DNA from: Campylobacter concisus UNSWCS
Lineage (GTDB): Bacteria; Campylobacterota; Campylobacteria; Campylobacterales; Campylobacteraceae
Assembly: GCF_000466685.1 (NCBI RefSeq)
Contig: NZ_ANNG01000009.1
Span: forward strand, 1-64,000
Length of the DNA stretch: 64,000 bases
Direction of reading: 5' to 3'
Of the stretch, positions 24,694 through 32,245 are shown in pieces. Position 1 is the first letter of the stretch; the number at the start of each line of letters is the position of its first letter. A program made the position numbers and the translations under genes. The notes beneath the pieces were generated by a model. It was not told the origin of the DNA and ran no database searches. It saw nothing but the letters and a program-made list of their open reading frames with translations.

Positions 24694-25441
24694 TTAGCTC
24701 TTTTTTCTTTGAAAATACTGCAAGTATGCAAAGCACGCTCATCACCATCATCACCCAAAAGCCGATAGTTGGATAAGAGTGCGTTGTAAAGTGCGCCACG
24801 CTACCATCGCCTAAGACTGTTGGCATAAATGGCTTGATCTTAAAGGCGCCCCACTCTTGCATATTGTGTCCATACCAGTATAGCCAGCCCACAAATGCGC
24901 TCATAAATAGCACAGGTGCGATGATGGTTGGCACCATGAGAAGTGAGTTAAATTTACCGTCATAGTATAAAAACGCAAGCATGCAAAGTGTGGCGATAAG
25001 TAGATAATAAGGTGCGATCGCTCGCTCGACATTGCCGCCATGCTCCATAGGATACATGCCGATGTAGTGGTTTATCGTATTCATCTCGTGTACGTCGCCA
25101 CTATATCCATCTACGTGAAAATATACTGGGATGCCATCTGGAAAGGCTGCCTTTGGATAGTTTGGCGCTTCAAGAGATACGTACCAGATAGGGAGTGATG
25201 GCGTGCCGATCTCTGCTTTTTGCTCGATCATCTTGTGAAGATCGCTTGCCACCTCTTTTGGCAAAAGGTGGTTTTTATACTGAAATGAGCTATAAAGATC
25301 GTAGATAGTGTAAGCATAAGATGGTAGCTCGTCGCCGTTAGCTATACGCTCTTTTGCTCCATGCCAGCCAAGAACTGGCAGAGTAAAACAAACGCTCATG
25401 ATGATTAGTGCAACAATGGTATAAATTTTATATTTACTCAT
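24686..25441 (-). CDS. nosB: NosB: membrane protein of the clade II nos cluster
   Basis: The 251-residue protein lies directly after nosZ, the position of nosB in Wolinella and related bacteria. It has an N-terminal membrane segment (about 5-25), a periplasmic domain with APNYPKAAFPDGIPVYFHVD, and three further helices (about 150-245). His/Met/Trp residues such as WLYWYGHNMQEWGAF are conspicuous at the periplasmic side. Its role is unproven; it is proposed to support electron transfer or NosZ maturation. An AAAGGAGAGA site precedes the ATG. Confidence 0.85.
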   Translation of the reverse strand: MSKYKIYTIVALIIMSVCFTLPVLGWHGAKERIANGDELPSYAYTIYDLYSSFQYKNHLLPKEVASDLHKMIEQKAEIGTPSLPIWYVSLEAPNYPKAAFPDGIPVYFHVDGYSGDVHEMNTINHYIGMYPMEHGGNVERAIAPYYLLIATLCMLAFLYYDGKFNSLLMVPTIIAPVLFMSAFVGWLYWYGHNMQEWGAFKIKPFMPTVLGDGSVAHFTTHSYPTIGFWVMMVMSVLCILAVFSKKKELNA

Positions 25442-25498
25442 AATCTCTCCTTTAAATTTTAAAATTTAGCCTAGCAAAAGTTAAATTTTAAAATTTAA

Positions 25499-25518
25499 AA
25501 GGGGCAAAAATGCCCCTT
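25499..25518 (-). terminator. Hairpin between nosZ and nosB
   Basis: A GC-rich stem AAGGGGCA/TGCCCCTT followed by TTTAAATTTT on the minus strand lies 5 bases past the nosZ stop. It has the form of an intrinsic terminator but sits inside the cluster, so it probably lets only part of transcription continue and raises NosZ over its accessory proteins. Confidence 0.7.
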
Positions 25519-25522
25519 AAAA

Positions 25523-28111
25523 CTACATGCCTGCGTTTTCGTCTATCCATTTTAGATACTGGATGATATTTTTGATCTCTTCGTCACTCATGTGCTGATT
25601 TGGCATTCTAAGTTTAAAGAAATCAATCATCGCTTTAACGTAGTCGTCGTTATAGAATTTAGCAGGGTCTTTTATAAAGTCTGCTACCCATTTTTCGCCA
25701 TTTTCATGTCTTAGCAAGACACCAGTTAGGTCTGGACCTGAGCTTACTTGACCGATAACGTGGCAGCCATTACATCCACCTTTTAGATAAGCTTCTTCGC
25801 CTTTTGCAGCAGCTGGGCTCATCGGAGTTGCGATCTCTTTAGCTAGGTTGTTTTTAGCTCTTAGACCAACGTCGGCGGTTTTTACCATGTATTGCCATAC
25901 TTGGTACTCCCAAAGGATAGCGCCATTTACGTCGCCTTTTTTGTAAGCTTCGTCAGCTTTAGCTTTTACCTCTTTGATGTGGCCGTATTGATCAAGTGCG
26001 TCATCGACCAAAGCTTTTACTTTTGGATATTTCTCATAATGTTTCTCTTTTAGGTATTTAACAACCTCTTGGATAACATCATCAGTTGCTTTGTTAGTTG
26101 CGATTACTTTGTCGTACTCAGCTTTCAAAGCCTCTGGGCTTAGAGTTTTTAGCTTGCTATTTTTTGCAGATTCATATTTTTTATTTGGATCTTTAACAAG
26201 CAAATAACCCATCATCTCAAGGTGAAGTGCTGAACAAAACTCGGTGCAGTAGTATGGGAAGACACCTTCCATATCAGCTACGAAATTTACTGAAGCAGTT
26301 TTGCCAGGCTCAAGTGAAGCGTGGATGTTGTAAAGGTCGATGCCAAAGCCGTGAGTCTCATCTTGAGCGCGCTCTAGGTTTGTTAGGTGAATTGTTACAT
26401 TATCGCCTTTATTTACCTCGATGTGCTCCGGGTTGATGTGGCTTCTGATCATTGTTGCATAGACAGTTACGTTTTTGCCGTTTCTCTCAACTCTTTCTTG
26501 ACCAGCTAGTGTTGCAAATGGGCTTGCCTCGCCTGTTCTTGAGTTTGTACCCATGTTGTAAGTAAGCGCTGGAGTTAGCTTGCTAGCAGCTATTGAGACA
26601 ACGTCGTGTGGCTCACCAAGTGGGATTGGCATATCATAGATTAGCTCCATTTTTGGACCATTGATGTCTATTAACTGGTGGTTTTGTGGATGGAGTGGGC
26701 CAACTGGGTTGAAGCGATCGATTGAAAGTTTATCAAGTGCGATTGCATATTTGCCAACTGGTTTTGCTGATTTGCCCTCCATTGTGTCAAGGTGACCGAT
26801 GTTGTAATGAACATTTACTTTATCAAGCACTTTTAAATTTTTGTAGTCCCATTTTACGATTTGGCTATCAACGTAAAGTGAAGTATAGACTACGCCATCT
26901 TGTGAGTCAAATGATGTGTGCAGTGGTCCAAGGCCAAGTTCGACTTGTCCGTGCATTGTCTTTTCTCTATCTAAGATAGGTATGCCGTATGGGTCAGTGC
27001 CAGCGAACTCTTTTTTGTCGATTAGCTCTTTGATCTTTTTAAAGTCATAAACTGATGCGTGAGTATCAAGCTTACCACCAACGATGATGTATCTACCATC
27101 TGGTGTTACGTCACAACCGTGTGGGCTCTTTGACTCTGGGATCAAAAACAGTGCTCCAGCTTTTACAGCAGCCTCTATCGTGACCACTCTGTGACCATTT
27201 ACAACTTTGTAGTTTTTCTTGTCTTGTGCAAGTTTTTCTAAAATTTGCCAGTTATAAACGTGCAAGAAGTCGGTGTCATTTCTACTAGCGCCTGCCTCAA
27301 ATGGAGGAAGACCTTTTTCGATACCACCTGTATACATCTCAGTGTTTATTGAGTTTGTAAAGCCCCAGCCGTAGCTCTCGCCCTTACCAGCGTCGCTTAG
27401 GTCTTGCCAGTATGGAGGAAGCTCAAGAGAGAAAGATGCTTTCTCGTCGATCTTACCTTTTGGATAGTCAAATTTCCAAAATGTCACAGCGCCTCTATAA
27501 ACGGCTTCGTAGTCGTCCATTGAGTGGTAGTTGTCATCAAGTGGAGCTGCGTACTGGCTAGCTTCGATGACATACTCGCTGTTTGGAGTAATGAAGCTAC
27601 CACCGTGCTCACTCTTCATGATAGGGTTTACGACCATTTGAGTTGTCTCAAAGTCTTTTAAATTTATAACAGCGATCCTTGGGTTTGCCTTGTCGTTGAT
27701 AAATAGATAATCACCAACATACTCACCATTTTTCTCAGTGAAATTTGGGTGGTGTGTATCGCCCCAAGTTATCTCTTTGCCCCTGATGTTGCCTTGTTTT
27801 AAAACAGCTTTTGACTCATCATCATAGCCATATCCTTGCCAAGGCTCTGGGGTGAAAACGCCGATGTATTTGTAAATTCTCATCGACGGAACGCCATAAA
27901 CTAGCACTTGACCACTCTGCCCGCCAGATGAAAAGACGATGAAATCATCTTTTTTACCGCTTGGCTGGTAAGTCTTAGCAGCTGCAAGGACATCTTTTTC
28001 GCTTAGCCCGCGCTCTTTCATGACTTTTTCAAGGTCACTACTAGCAGCACAAGCAGCAGTTAAAGATAGCCCAAGCAGTGCAGCACTTGCGACACAAAAT
28101 AACTTTTGCAT
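25523..28111 (-). CDS. nosZ: NosZ: clade II nitrous oxide reductase with cytochrome c domain
   Basis: This 862-residue periplasmic enzyme reduces N2O to N2. A Sec-type signal peptide (LLGLSLTAACAA) marks it as clade II, not the Tat-exported clade I. The seven-bladed propeller holds the CuZ histidines, seen in DTHHPNF (about 118), SEHGGSF, SPHGCDV, LGPLHTSFD and EPHDV. The CuA domain has CTEFCSALHLEM with the two Cys at 622 and 626. A C-terminal monohaem domain (CNGCH at 780-784) extends the protein beyond the roughly 640 residues of clade I enzymes. This c-NosZ form is typical of Campylobacter and Wolinella. It is preceded by AAAGGAGAGT. Confidence 0.97.
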   Translation of the reverse strand: MQKLFCVASAALLGLSLTAACAASSDLEKVMKERGLSEKDVLAAAKTYQPSGKKDDFIVFSSGGQSGQVLVYGVPSMRIYKYIGVFTPEPWQGYGYDDESKAVLKQGNIRGKEITWGDTHHPNFTEKNGEYVGDYLFINDKANPRIAVINLKDFETTQMVVNPIMKSEHGGSFITPNSEYVIEASQYAAPLDDNYHSMDDYEAVYRGAVTFWKFDYPKGKIDEKASFSLELPPYWQDLSDAGKGESYGWGFTNSINTEMYTGGIEKGLPPFEAGASRNDTDFLHVYNWQILEKLAQDKKNYKVVNGHRVVTIEAAVKAGALFLIPESKSPHGCDVTPDGRYIIVGGKLDTHASVYDFKKIKELIDKKEFAGTDPYGIPILDREKTMHGQVELGLGPLHTSFDSQDGVVYTSLYVDSQIVKWDYKNLKVLDKVNVHYNIGHLDTMEGKSAKPVGKYAIALDKLSIDRFNPVGPLHPQNHQLIDINGPKMELIYDMPIPLGEPHDVVSIAASKLTPALTYNMGTNSRTGEASPFATLAGQERVERNGKNVTVYATMIRSHINPEHIEVNKGDNVTIHLTNLERAQDETHGFGIDLYNIHASLEPGKTASVNFVADMEGVFPYYCTEFCSALHLEMMGYLLVKDPNKKYESAKNSKLKTLSPEALKAEYDKVIATNKATDDVIQEVVKYLKEKHYEKYPKVKALVDDALDQYGHIKEVKAKADEAYKKGDVNGAILWEYQVWQYMVKTADVGLRAKNNLAKEIATPMSPAAAKGEEAYLKGGCNGCHVIGQVSSGPDLTGVLLRHENGEKWVADFIKDPAKFYNDDYVKAMIDFFKLRMPNQHMSDEEIKNIIQYLKWIDENAGM

Positions 28112-28123
28112 TTACTCTCCTTT

Positions 28124-28942
28124 TTAAAATGAATTTATCTCTAAACTCTTTATCTTATTACTTAGATCCACGCCAACAAGCACGTTTTTATCTATAAAAA
28201 TTTCTTTTATCTCGCCACTAAAAAGCTCTTTTTTGCCCTTTAGCTTAAAGCTTTTGTCAAATTTATAGATCACTCCGTCCTCGCCAGCTACTAAAACCTC
28301 ATCTCCCACGCACGCAAGAGCTGAAATTTTAGATCTTAAAACTTGCTTTTTAGCTCCACTTTTAAGATCTAAAATTTCTCCGTTTCTAAAGCCTATGAAA
28401 ATTTCATCATCGCTAAATTTACAGGCACTCACTGGCGCAAAGCCAACGCTTTTTTGCTCTTTTGCGTTAAGCTTGCTATCAAGCAAAAATGCCTTGCCAT
28501 TAAAGCTTGTAAAAAACACTCCCTCACCAAGCGGCAAAAAGCTAGAAATTTTATAAACATTGTTAAAATTTTTTGATATAAATTTTTTAGAACTCTTGTC
28601 AAAAATGGCGATTGTTACGACATTTGCCATATCGCAAGCGACGTAAATTTTCTCTTTATCCAGCAAGATATTTGAAACCTTACAGCCAACATTTGGCAGA
28701 GCAAATAAAAATTCCTTCTCGCTAGCTACCTTTACGATCTCGTTGTTTAAATTTGCAACGTAAAAAGAGCTCTCATCGTAAGCACATCTTTGATCTTTGT
28801 AAATTTTCTCCTTTAGTCCTAGGCTTTTTGTCTCGCCATCTTTTACAAAGATGATGTTTTGACTATTTTCATCGACAAAACAGCCTTTATCCTCAGCAAA
28901 AAGCGCCATCAAAGATAAGCTAAGACATAGCAGAAATTTCAT
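28124..28942 (-). CDS. Periplasmic beta-propeller protein at the head of the nos cluster
   Basis: The 272-residue protein has a signal peptide (cleaved after LFA, about residue 16). The rest is made of short repeating beta blades (for example SFYVANLNNEIVKVA, KIYVACDMANVVTIA, EIFIGFRNGEILDLK, EVLVAGEDGVIYKFD), a small WD40/YVTN-like propeller. NapL, found in the nap clusters of the same bacteria, is a similar propeller, so this is probably a nos-linked counterpart. Function is unknown. It ends 12 bases before nosZ and is the first gene of the cluster, so it is expected to be co-transcribed. Confidence 0.75.
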   Translation of the reverse strand: MKFLLCLSLSLMALFAEDKGCFVDENSQNIIFVKDGETKSLGLKEKIYKDQRCAYDESSFYVANLNNEIVKVASEKEFLFALPNVGCKVSNILLDKEKIYVACDMANVVTIAIFDKSSKKFISKNFNNVYKISSFLPLGEGVFFTSFNGKAFLLDSKLNAKEQKSVGFAPVSACKFSDDEIFIGFRNGEILDLKSGAKKQVLRSKISALACVGDEVLVAGEDGVIYKFDKSFKLKGKKELFSGEIKEIFIDKNVLVGVDLSNKIKSLEINSF

Positions 28943-29335
28943 TATCTAGGTTGCTTTCATCGTAAATTTAAAATTAACAAAAATATACATATTCATATCT
29001 TAAAAGCAAATTAGAAGTTAATTTGTTTTCTTAAGCTTTTAAAGAAAAATATCAATAATTTTTTTTAAATTTTGCCATTTACAATAAATAGACTTTGGAA
29101 TTTAACGGATAGAAATATACTTTTGATAAAATTTATTATCTATAAAAATTCGTATTTTAGGTATTTTATGCATTAAAATTTAAATTATAAATATTTTTTT
29201 AAAAAAATTATTTAAATTAGATAATTATATTAAGAAATGAAAAAATCCTCTTGCCTTTTGAGCAAAGCTTAATTTTTAGATTTTTGATATTTTTTTGCTT
29301 AAATTTACTGATAACTTAAATTTGCTTAAATAGGC
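28943..29335. promoter_or_regulatory. Divergent control region between the nos cluster and moaC
   Basis: This 390-base AT-rich region must hold the promoter of the nos cluster. Two palindromes stand out. The first, at 28999-29035, has long arms (CTTAA..CAAATT with AATTTG..TTAAG). The second, at 29124-29141, is GATAA-N6-TTATC. The second resembles sites of Fur or Crp/Fnr-type regulators but matches neither consensus fully. No coding sequence is seen. Confidence 0.5.
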
Positions 29336-29341
29336 TATAAT
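29336..29341 (+). promoter_or_regulatory. -10 box (TATAAT) for moaC
   Basis: GGCTATAAT lies 21 bases before the moaC ATG, in the same extended form as other promoters in the window. Confidence 0.6.
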
Positions 29342-29362
29342 CTGCCAAAAAAAGGAGAGATA

Positions 29363-29836
29363 ATGCTAACACATTTAGATGAAAAAGACCGTCCAAAGAT
29401 GGTCGATGTAAGCCCAAAAGATCCCACAAAAAGAGTAGCAACTGCTAGCGGGATCATCAAAATGAGCAAAGATGCTTTTAAGGCGATCAAAGAAAATACC
29501 GGCAAAAAAGGCCCAGTCATCCAAACAGCTGTCGTCGCTGCGATAATGGGCGCTAAAAAGACAAGCGAGCTAATACCTATGTGCCATCCACTGGCCATTT
29601 TGGGTGTGGATTGTGACATCGAGGAGCTGCCTGAAATTTGCGCTTTTAAGCTTTATGTGAGCGTCAAGATAGAGGGCAAAACAGGCGTTGAGATGGAGGC
29701 GCTAACAGGCGTGAGCGTGGGACTTTTGACCATTTACGACATGGTAAAAGCCATAGATAAGGGCATGGAGATCAGTAACATCGTGCTAGAGAGCAAAACA
29801 GGAGGCAAAAGTGGCGAATATATGCGATCTAAATAA
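29363..29836 (+). CDS. moaC: Cyclic pyranopterin monophosphate synthase MoaC
   Basis: The 157-residue protein catalyses formation of cyclic pyranopterin monophosphate in molybdenum cofactor synthesis, after MoaA. Family motifs are complete: [18 protein letters not shown] (about residues 13-30), the active-site block [11 protein letters not shown] (about 73), [20 protein letters not shown] (about 115-134) and the Lys-containing KTGGKSG near the end. An AAAGGAGAG site precedes the ATG. It overlaps the DUF493 gene by 26 bases. The cofactor serves Nap, formate dehydrogenase and similar enzymes. Confidence 0.95.
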   Translation: MLTHLDEKDRPKMVDVSPKDPTKRVATASGIIKMSKDAFKAIKENTGKKGPVIQTAVVAAIMGAKKTSELIPMCHPLAILGVDCDIEELPEICAFKLYVSVKIEGKTGVEMEALTGVSVGLLTIYDMVKAIDKGMEISNIVLESKTGGKSGEYMRSK

Positions 29837-30077
29837 CAAAAAGGCAAAAATCGACTACCCAACACACTGGGAGTATAAAGTGATATTTGACGCTGGCGTA
29901 AATGCCGAAGAGAAGGTAAAAGAGATAGTAAAAGATAGAGAATTTAAGCTAGTTTTTTCAAAATTTAGCAAAGATAAAAAATACGCTAGCTACGATTTAG
30001 CCGTGCTAGTTTTAAGCGAAGAAGAGAGGCTGGAGATTTTTTCAGCGCTAAAACACGAAGCAAAATACGTTTTATAA
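29811..30077 (+). CDS. DUF493 (YbeD-like) family protein
   Basis: The 88-residue protein has the ferredoxin-like fold family features of DUF493: [16 protein letters not shown] near residue 14 and the C-terminal [18 protein letters not shown]. It starts at a GTG inside moaC, with AGGAGG 6 bases upstream. The role is unknown; E. coli YbeD is linked to lipoate metabolism only by gene neighbourhood. The overlap with moaC and the short gap to the next gene indicate one transcript. Confidence 0.85.
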   Translation: MANICDLNNKKAKIDYPTHWEYKVIFDAGVNAEEKVKEIVKDREFKLVFSKFSKDKKYASYDLAVLVLSEEERLEIFSALKHEAKYVL

Positions 30078-30086
30078 GGCAAAAAT

Positions 30087-31325
30087 ATGGATAAACTTGA
30101 GCAAAATTTACGTGATTATAAAGATAGCGAGGGGCTACTAACTAGCATAAAGGCTCTTTGCAACGACTTTTTTAGGGACGTCTCAGACAAAGACGAAAAC
30201 ACACTGCCTGATCTTTTGAAGCAAAAAATGAACGAGCTTTACGACAAGATGGACAAAGAGAACCTCATAAATGCTAAAAACCTAAAAAGCGCTATGGAGG
30301 GGATAAATCAAGCTCTAGTTAGCGGCGAAGAGAAGGGGCTTTATGAGCTATTTGATAAAAGAGATGAGATAAATAGAGCGATCGAGGCAAAGCGTGAAGA
30401 GATAAAAAATAGGCTAAAAATTTCATTTGAAGCGGCCGAAGAGGTCGTAAAAGATAGAAATTTTGGCGAAAAAGAGGAAATTTTAGAGCTTTTAAATAAC
30501 GCCATTATTAGAGAAACGAGAATGCTTGGCATCTTAAAAGAGAGCGCTCAAATCGCCTTTTTAACAACACTTGAGGGCGCAAAGGATGTCGAAGAGACCG
30601 CTGGTGCGATAGCTAAAAATATGACCTACGCTGCGATAAGAGGCGGGGAGTTTAGCAAAGAGCGAATGTTTGAAATTTCAAAAAATATCATCAGTGCAGC
30701 TGGAAATTTAGCAAATGAGGGGCATATATTTGCAAAAGAGCTCATAAAAGGCGCGATAAATGGCACAAGAGATGGCATTTTAAGAGCTATAGAAAAGCTA
30801 AAAGATGAGGCGAAATTTGCTCCAGATGAGCTAAGGCTAAACTCACAGCTTTTAAATTTAAAAAACGTGGATGAAGAGTTTATAGCGCTTCTTAAAGAGC
30901 TTGAAAATGAATTTGACGGCGTGGCTAAAAGCGAGATCGAAAGCGTGATAAATAGCGAACTTGATACAAATCTAGCAAAATTTAAACGCATAAGCGATCA
31001 AGCGATGGAGCAGATCAGCTCAAGGCTTGAAGAGCTAAAGTCAAACGGCGTTGCAAAGCTTATGAGTGAGGCGAACAATAAATTTGAAGCTCTAAAACAA
31101 GAGCTAAACGACAAGAGCAAAAAGCTAAAGCTAAATTTTGACGCAAACGATAAGCTTGAAGGCCTCAAACAAGATATCGCAGAGTTTGAGAAAAAGGCAA
31201 ATGATAAGCTTGAAGACATCAAACAAATGGATATAAAATCAGAAGCTAAGAAATTTGGTGACAGAGCATATCAAGCCGCAAAAGACTTCATAAACGTCAT
31301 AAAAAAAGATAAAAAAGAGGAGTAA
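30087..31325 (+). CDS. Helical coiled-coil protein, DUF6781-like
   Basis: The 412-residue protein is almost wholly alpha-helical and charged, with no signal peptide or membrane anchor. The middle (about residues 95-225) contains alternating Gly/Ala helices such as FLTTLEGAKDVEETAGAIAK and AKELIKGAINGTRDGILRAI, which resemble the DUF6781 pattern of glycine-zipper repeats. The C-terminal third (about 270-400) is long coiled coil with repeated NDKLEGLKQDI- and NDKLEDIKQMD-like units. The role is unknown; membrane-associated or stress-linked function is only a guess. It follows the DUF493 gene by 9 bases. Confidence 0.7.
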   Translation: MDKLEQNLRDYKDSEGLLTSIKALCNDFFRDVSDKDENTLPDLLKQKMNELYDKMDKENLINAKNLKSAMEGINQALVSGEEKGLYELFDKRDEINRAIEAKREEIKNRLKISFEAAEEVVKDRNFGEKEEILELLNNAIIRETRMLGILKESAQIAFLTTLEGAKDVEETAGAIAKNMTYAAIRGGEFSKERMFEISKNIISAAGNLANEGHIFAKELIKGAINGTRDGILRAIEKLKDEAKFAPDELRLNSQLLNLKNVDEEFIALLKELENEFDGVAKSEIESVINSELDTNLAKFKRISDQAMEQISSRLEELKSNGVAKLMSEANNKFEALKQELNDKSKKLKLNFDANDKLEGLKQDIAEFEKKANDKLEDIKQMDIKSEAKKFGDRAYQAAKDFINVIKKDKKEE

Positions 31326-31378
31326 ATTTGCCAAGCTTTTTGGCAAATTTATCATTTTGGCTAGGTCTTAGCCTAGCC
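31324..31378. terminator. Two tandem hairpins between convergent genes
   Basis: The first hairpin has the stem AAATTTGCCAA/TTGGCAAATTT (31324-31350). The second has GGCTAGG/CCTAGCC (31359-31378) followed by TTTT. Together they end the moaC transcript and, read the other way, the uppP transcript. Confidence 0.8.
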
Positions 31379-31393
31379 TTTTACAACTTAAAT

Positions 31394-32188
31394 TTATAAA
31401 AACAGATAGAGCAAAAACGCACCCAAGATCAAGCGGTAGATGACAAAAGGAAGCATCCTGATCCTTGAGATGATCCCCATAAATAGCTTCACGCAGATAT
31501 AAGCACTAACTGCACTTATGATGACGCCAAGGGCGATGTCGCTCCAAGGAAGCGCGTTTGGATCTTTTATAAGCTTGATACTCTCAAGTCCGCCAGCTAG
31601 GATGATGACAGGTATCGAAAGTAAAAATGAGAAATTTGCACTGCCTTTGTGGCTAAATCCTAAAAAAAGTGCCGCTGTCATCGTTATGCCTGATCTTGAG
31701 ACGCCAGGGATGAGCGCCACAGCCTGCGCTAAGCCTATGATGAGAGCAAATTTTATGGTCATTTCGTATTCGCTTTTGTTTGTTGAGCGAAGATCAGCAA
31801 AGTAAAGTGCGATACCAAAGATGATCGTTGTAACTGCGATCACAACGCCACTTCTTGCGTACTCTTCGATCACGTTGTTAAACAAAAGTCCAAAGATGCC
31901 AACTGGGATAGTGGCAAATCCCACGCACCAGACAAGCAAGCTATCGCCCACCATCTTTCTTTGTGCTATCGAGGCAAAAAAGTCGCGAAGTAGCTTAAAA
32001 ATCGTATCTTTAAAATAAAAAAGTATCGCGCTTAGCGTACCAACATGCACTGCCACGTCAAAAGCAAGCCCTTGATCTGGCCAGCCAAGTAGCTTTGGCA
32101 CCAAGATGAGATGAGCCGAGCTGGATATCGGCAAAAACTCGCTTATGCCTTGCACCAAGGCCAAAACGATAACATGAGAAATTTCCAT
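31394..32188 (-). CDS. uppP: Undecaprenyl-diphosphate phosphatase UppP (BacA)
   Basis: The 264-residue inner-membrane enzyme regenerates undecaprenyl phosphate, the lipid carrier for peptidoglycan and glycans, and can confer bacitracin tolerance. The two active-site motifs are clear: QGISEFLPISSSAHL (residues 12-26) and LIPGVSRSGITM (about 160). Seven to eight hydrophobic segments are visible. The start is the ATG at 32188 with AAAAAGG upstream; the extra upstream codons of the open frame lack the family N-terminus. tkt lies upstream behind a hairpin. Confidence 0.95.
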   Translation of the reverse strand: MEISHVIVLALVQGISEFLPISSSAHLILVPKLLGWPDQGLAFDVAVHVGTLSAILFYFKDTIFKLLRDFFASIAQRKMVGDSLLVWCVGFATIPVGIFGLLFNNVIEEYARSGVVIAVTTIIFGIALYFADLRSTNKSEYEMTIKFALIIGLAQAVALIPGVSRSGITMTAALFLGFSHKGSANFSFLLSIPVIILAGGLESIKLIKDPNALPWSDIALGVIISAVSAYICVKLFMGIISRIRMLPFVIYRLILGAFLLYLFL

Positions 32189-32217
32189 AAAATACCTTTT
32201 TGATTTTAGATTGCAGC

Positions 32218-32235
32218 TGGGGATTTTACTCCCCA
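32218..32235 (-). terminator. Hairpin after tkt
   Basis: The stem TGGGGA/TCCCCA with a 6-base loop lies 10 bases past the tkt stop. The downstream U-tract is poor, so it may be partial. Confidence 0.5.
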
Positions 32236-32245
32236 AAGTTAAATT

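Noticed and set aside
29124-29141. Confident Fur box upstream of nos
   Set aside because: The inverted GATAA/TTATC halves have a 6-base gap and do not match the 19-bp Fur consensus; kept only as a generic palindrome.
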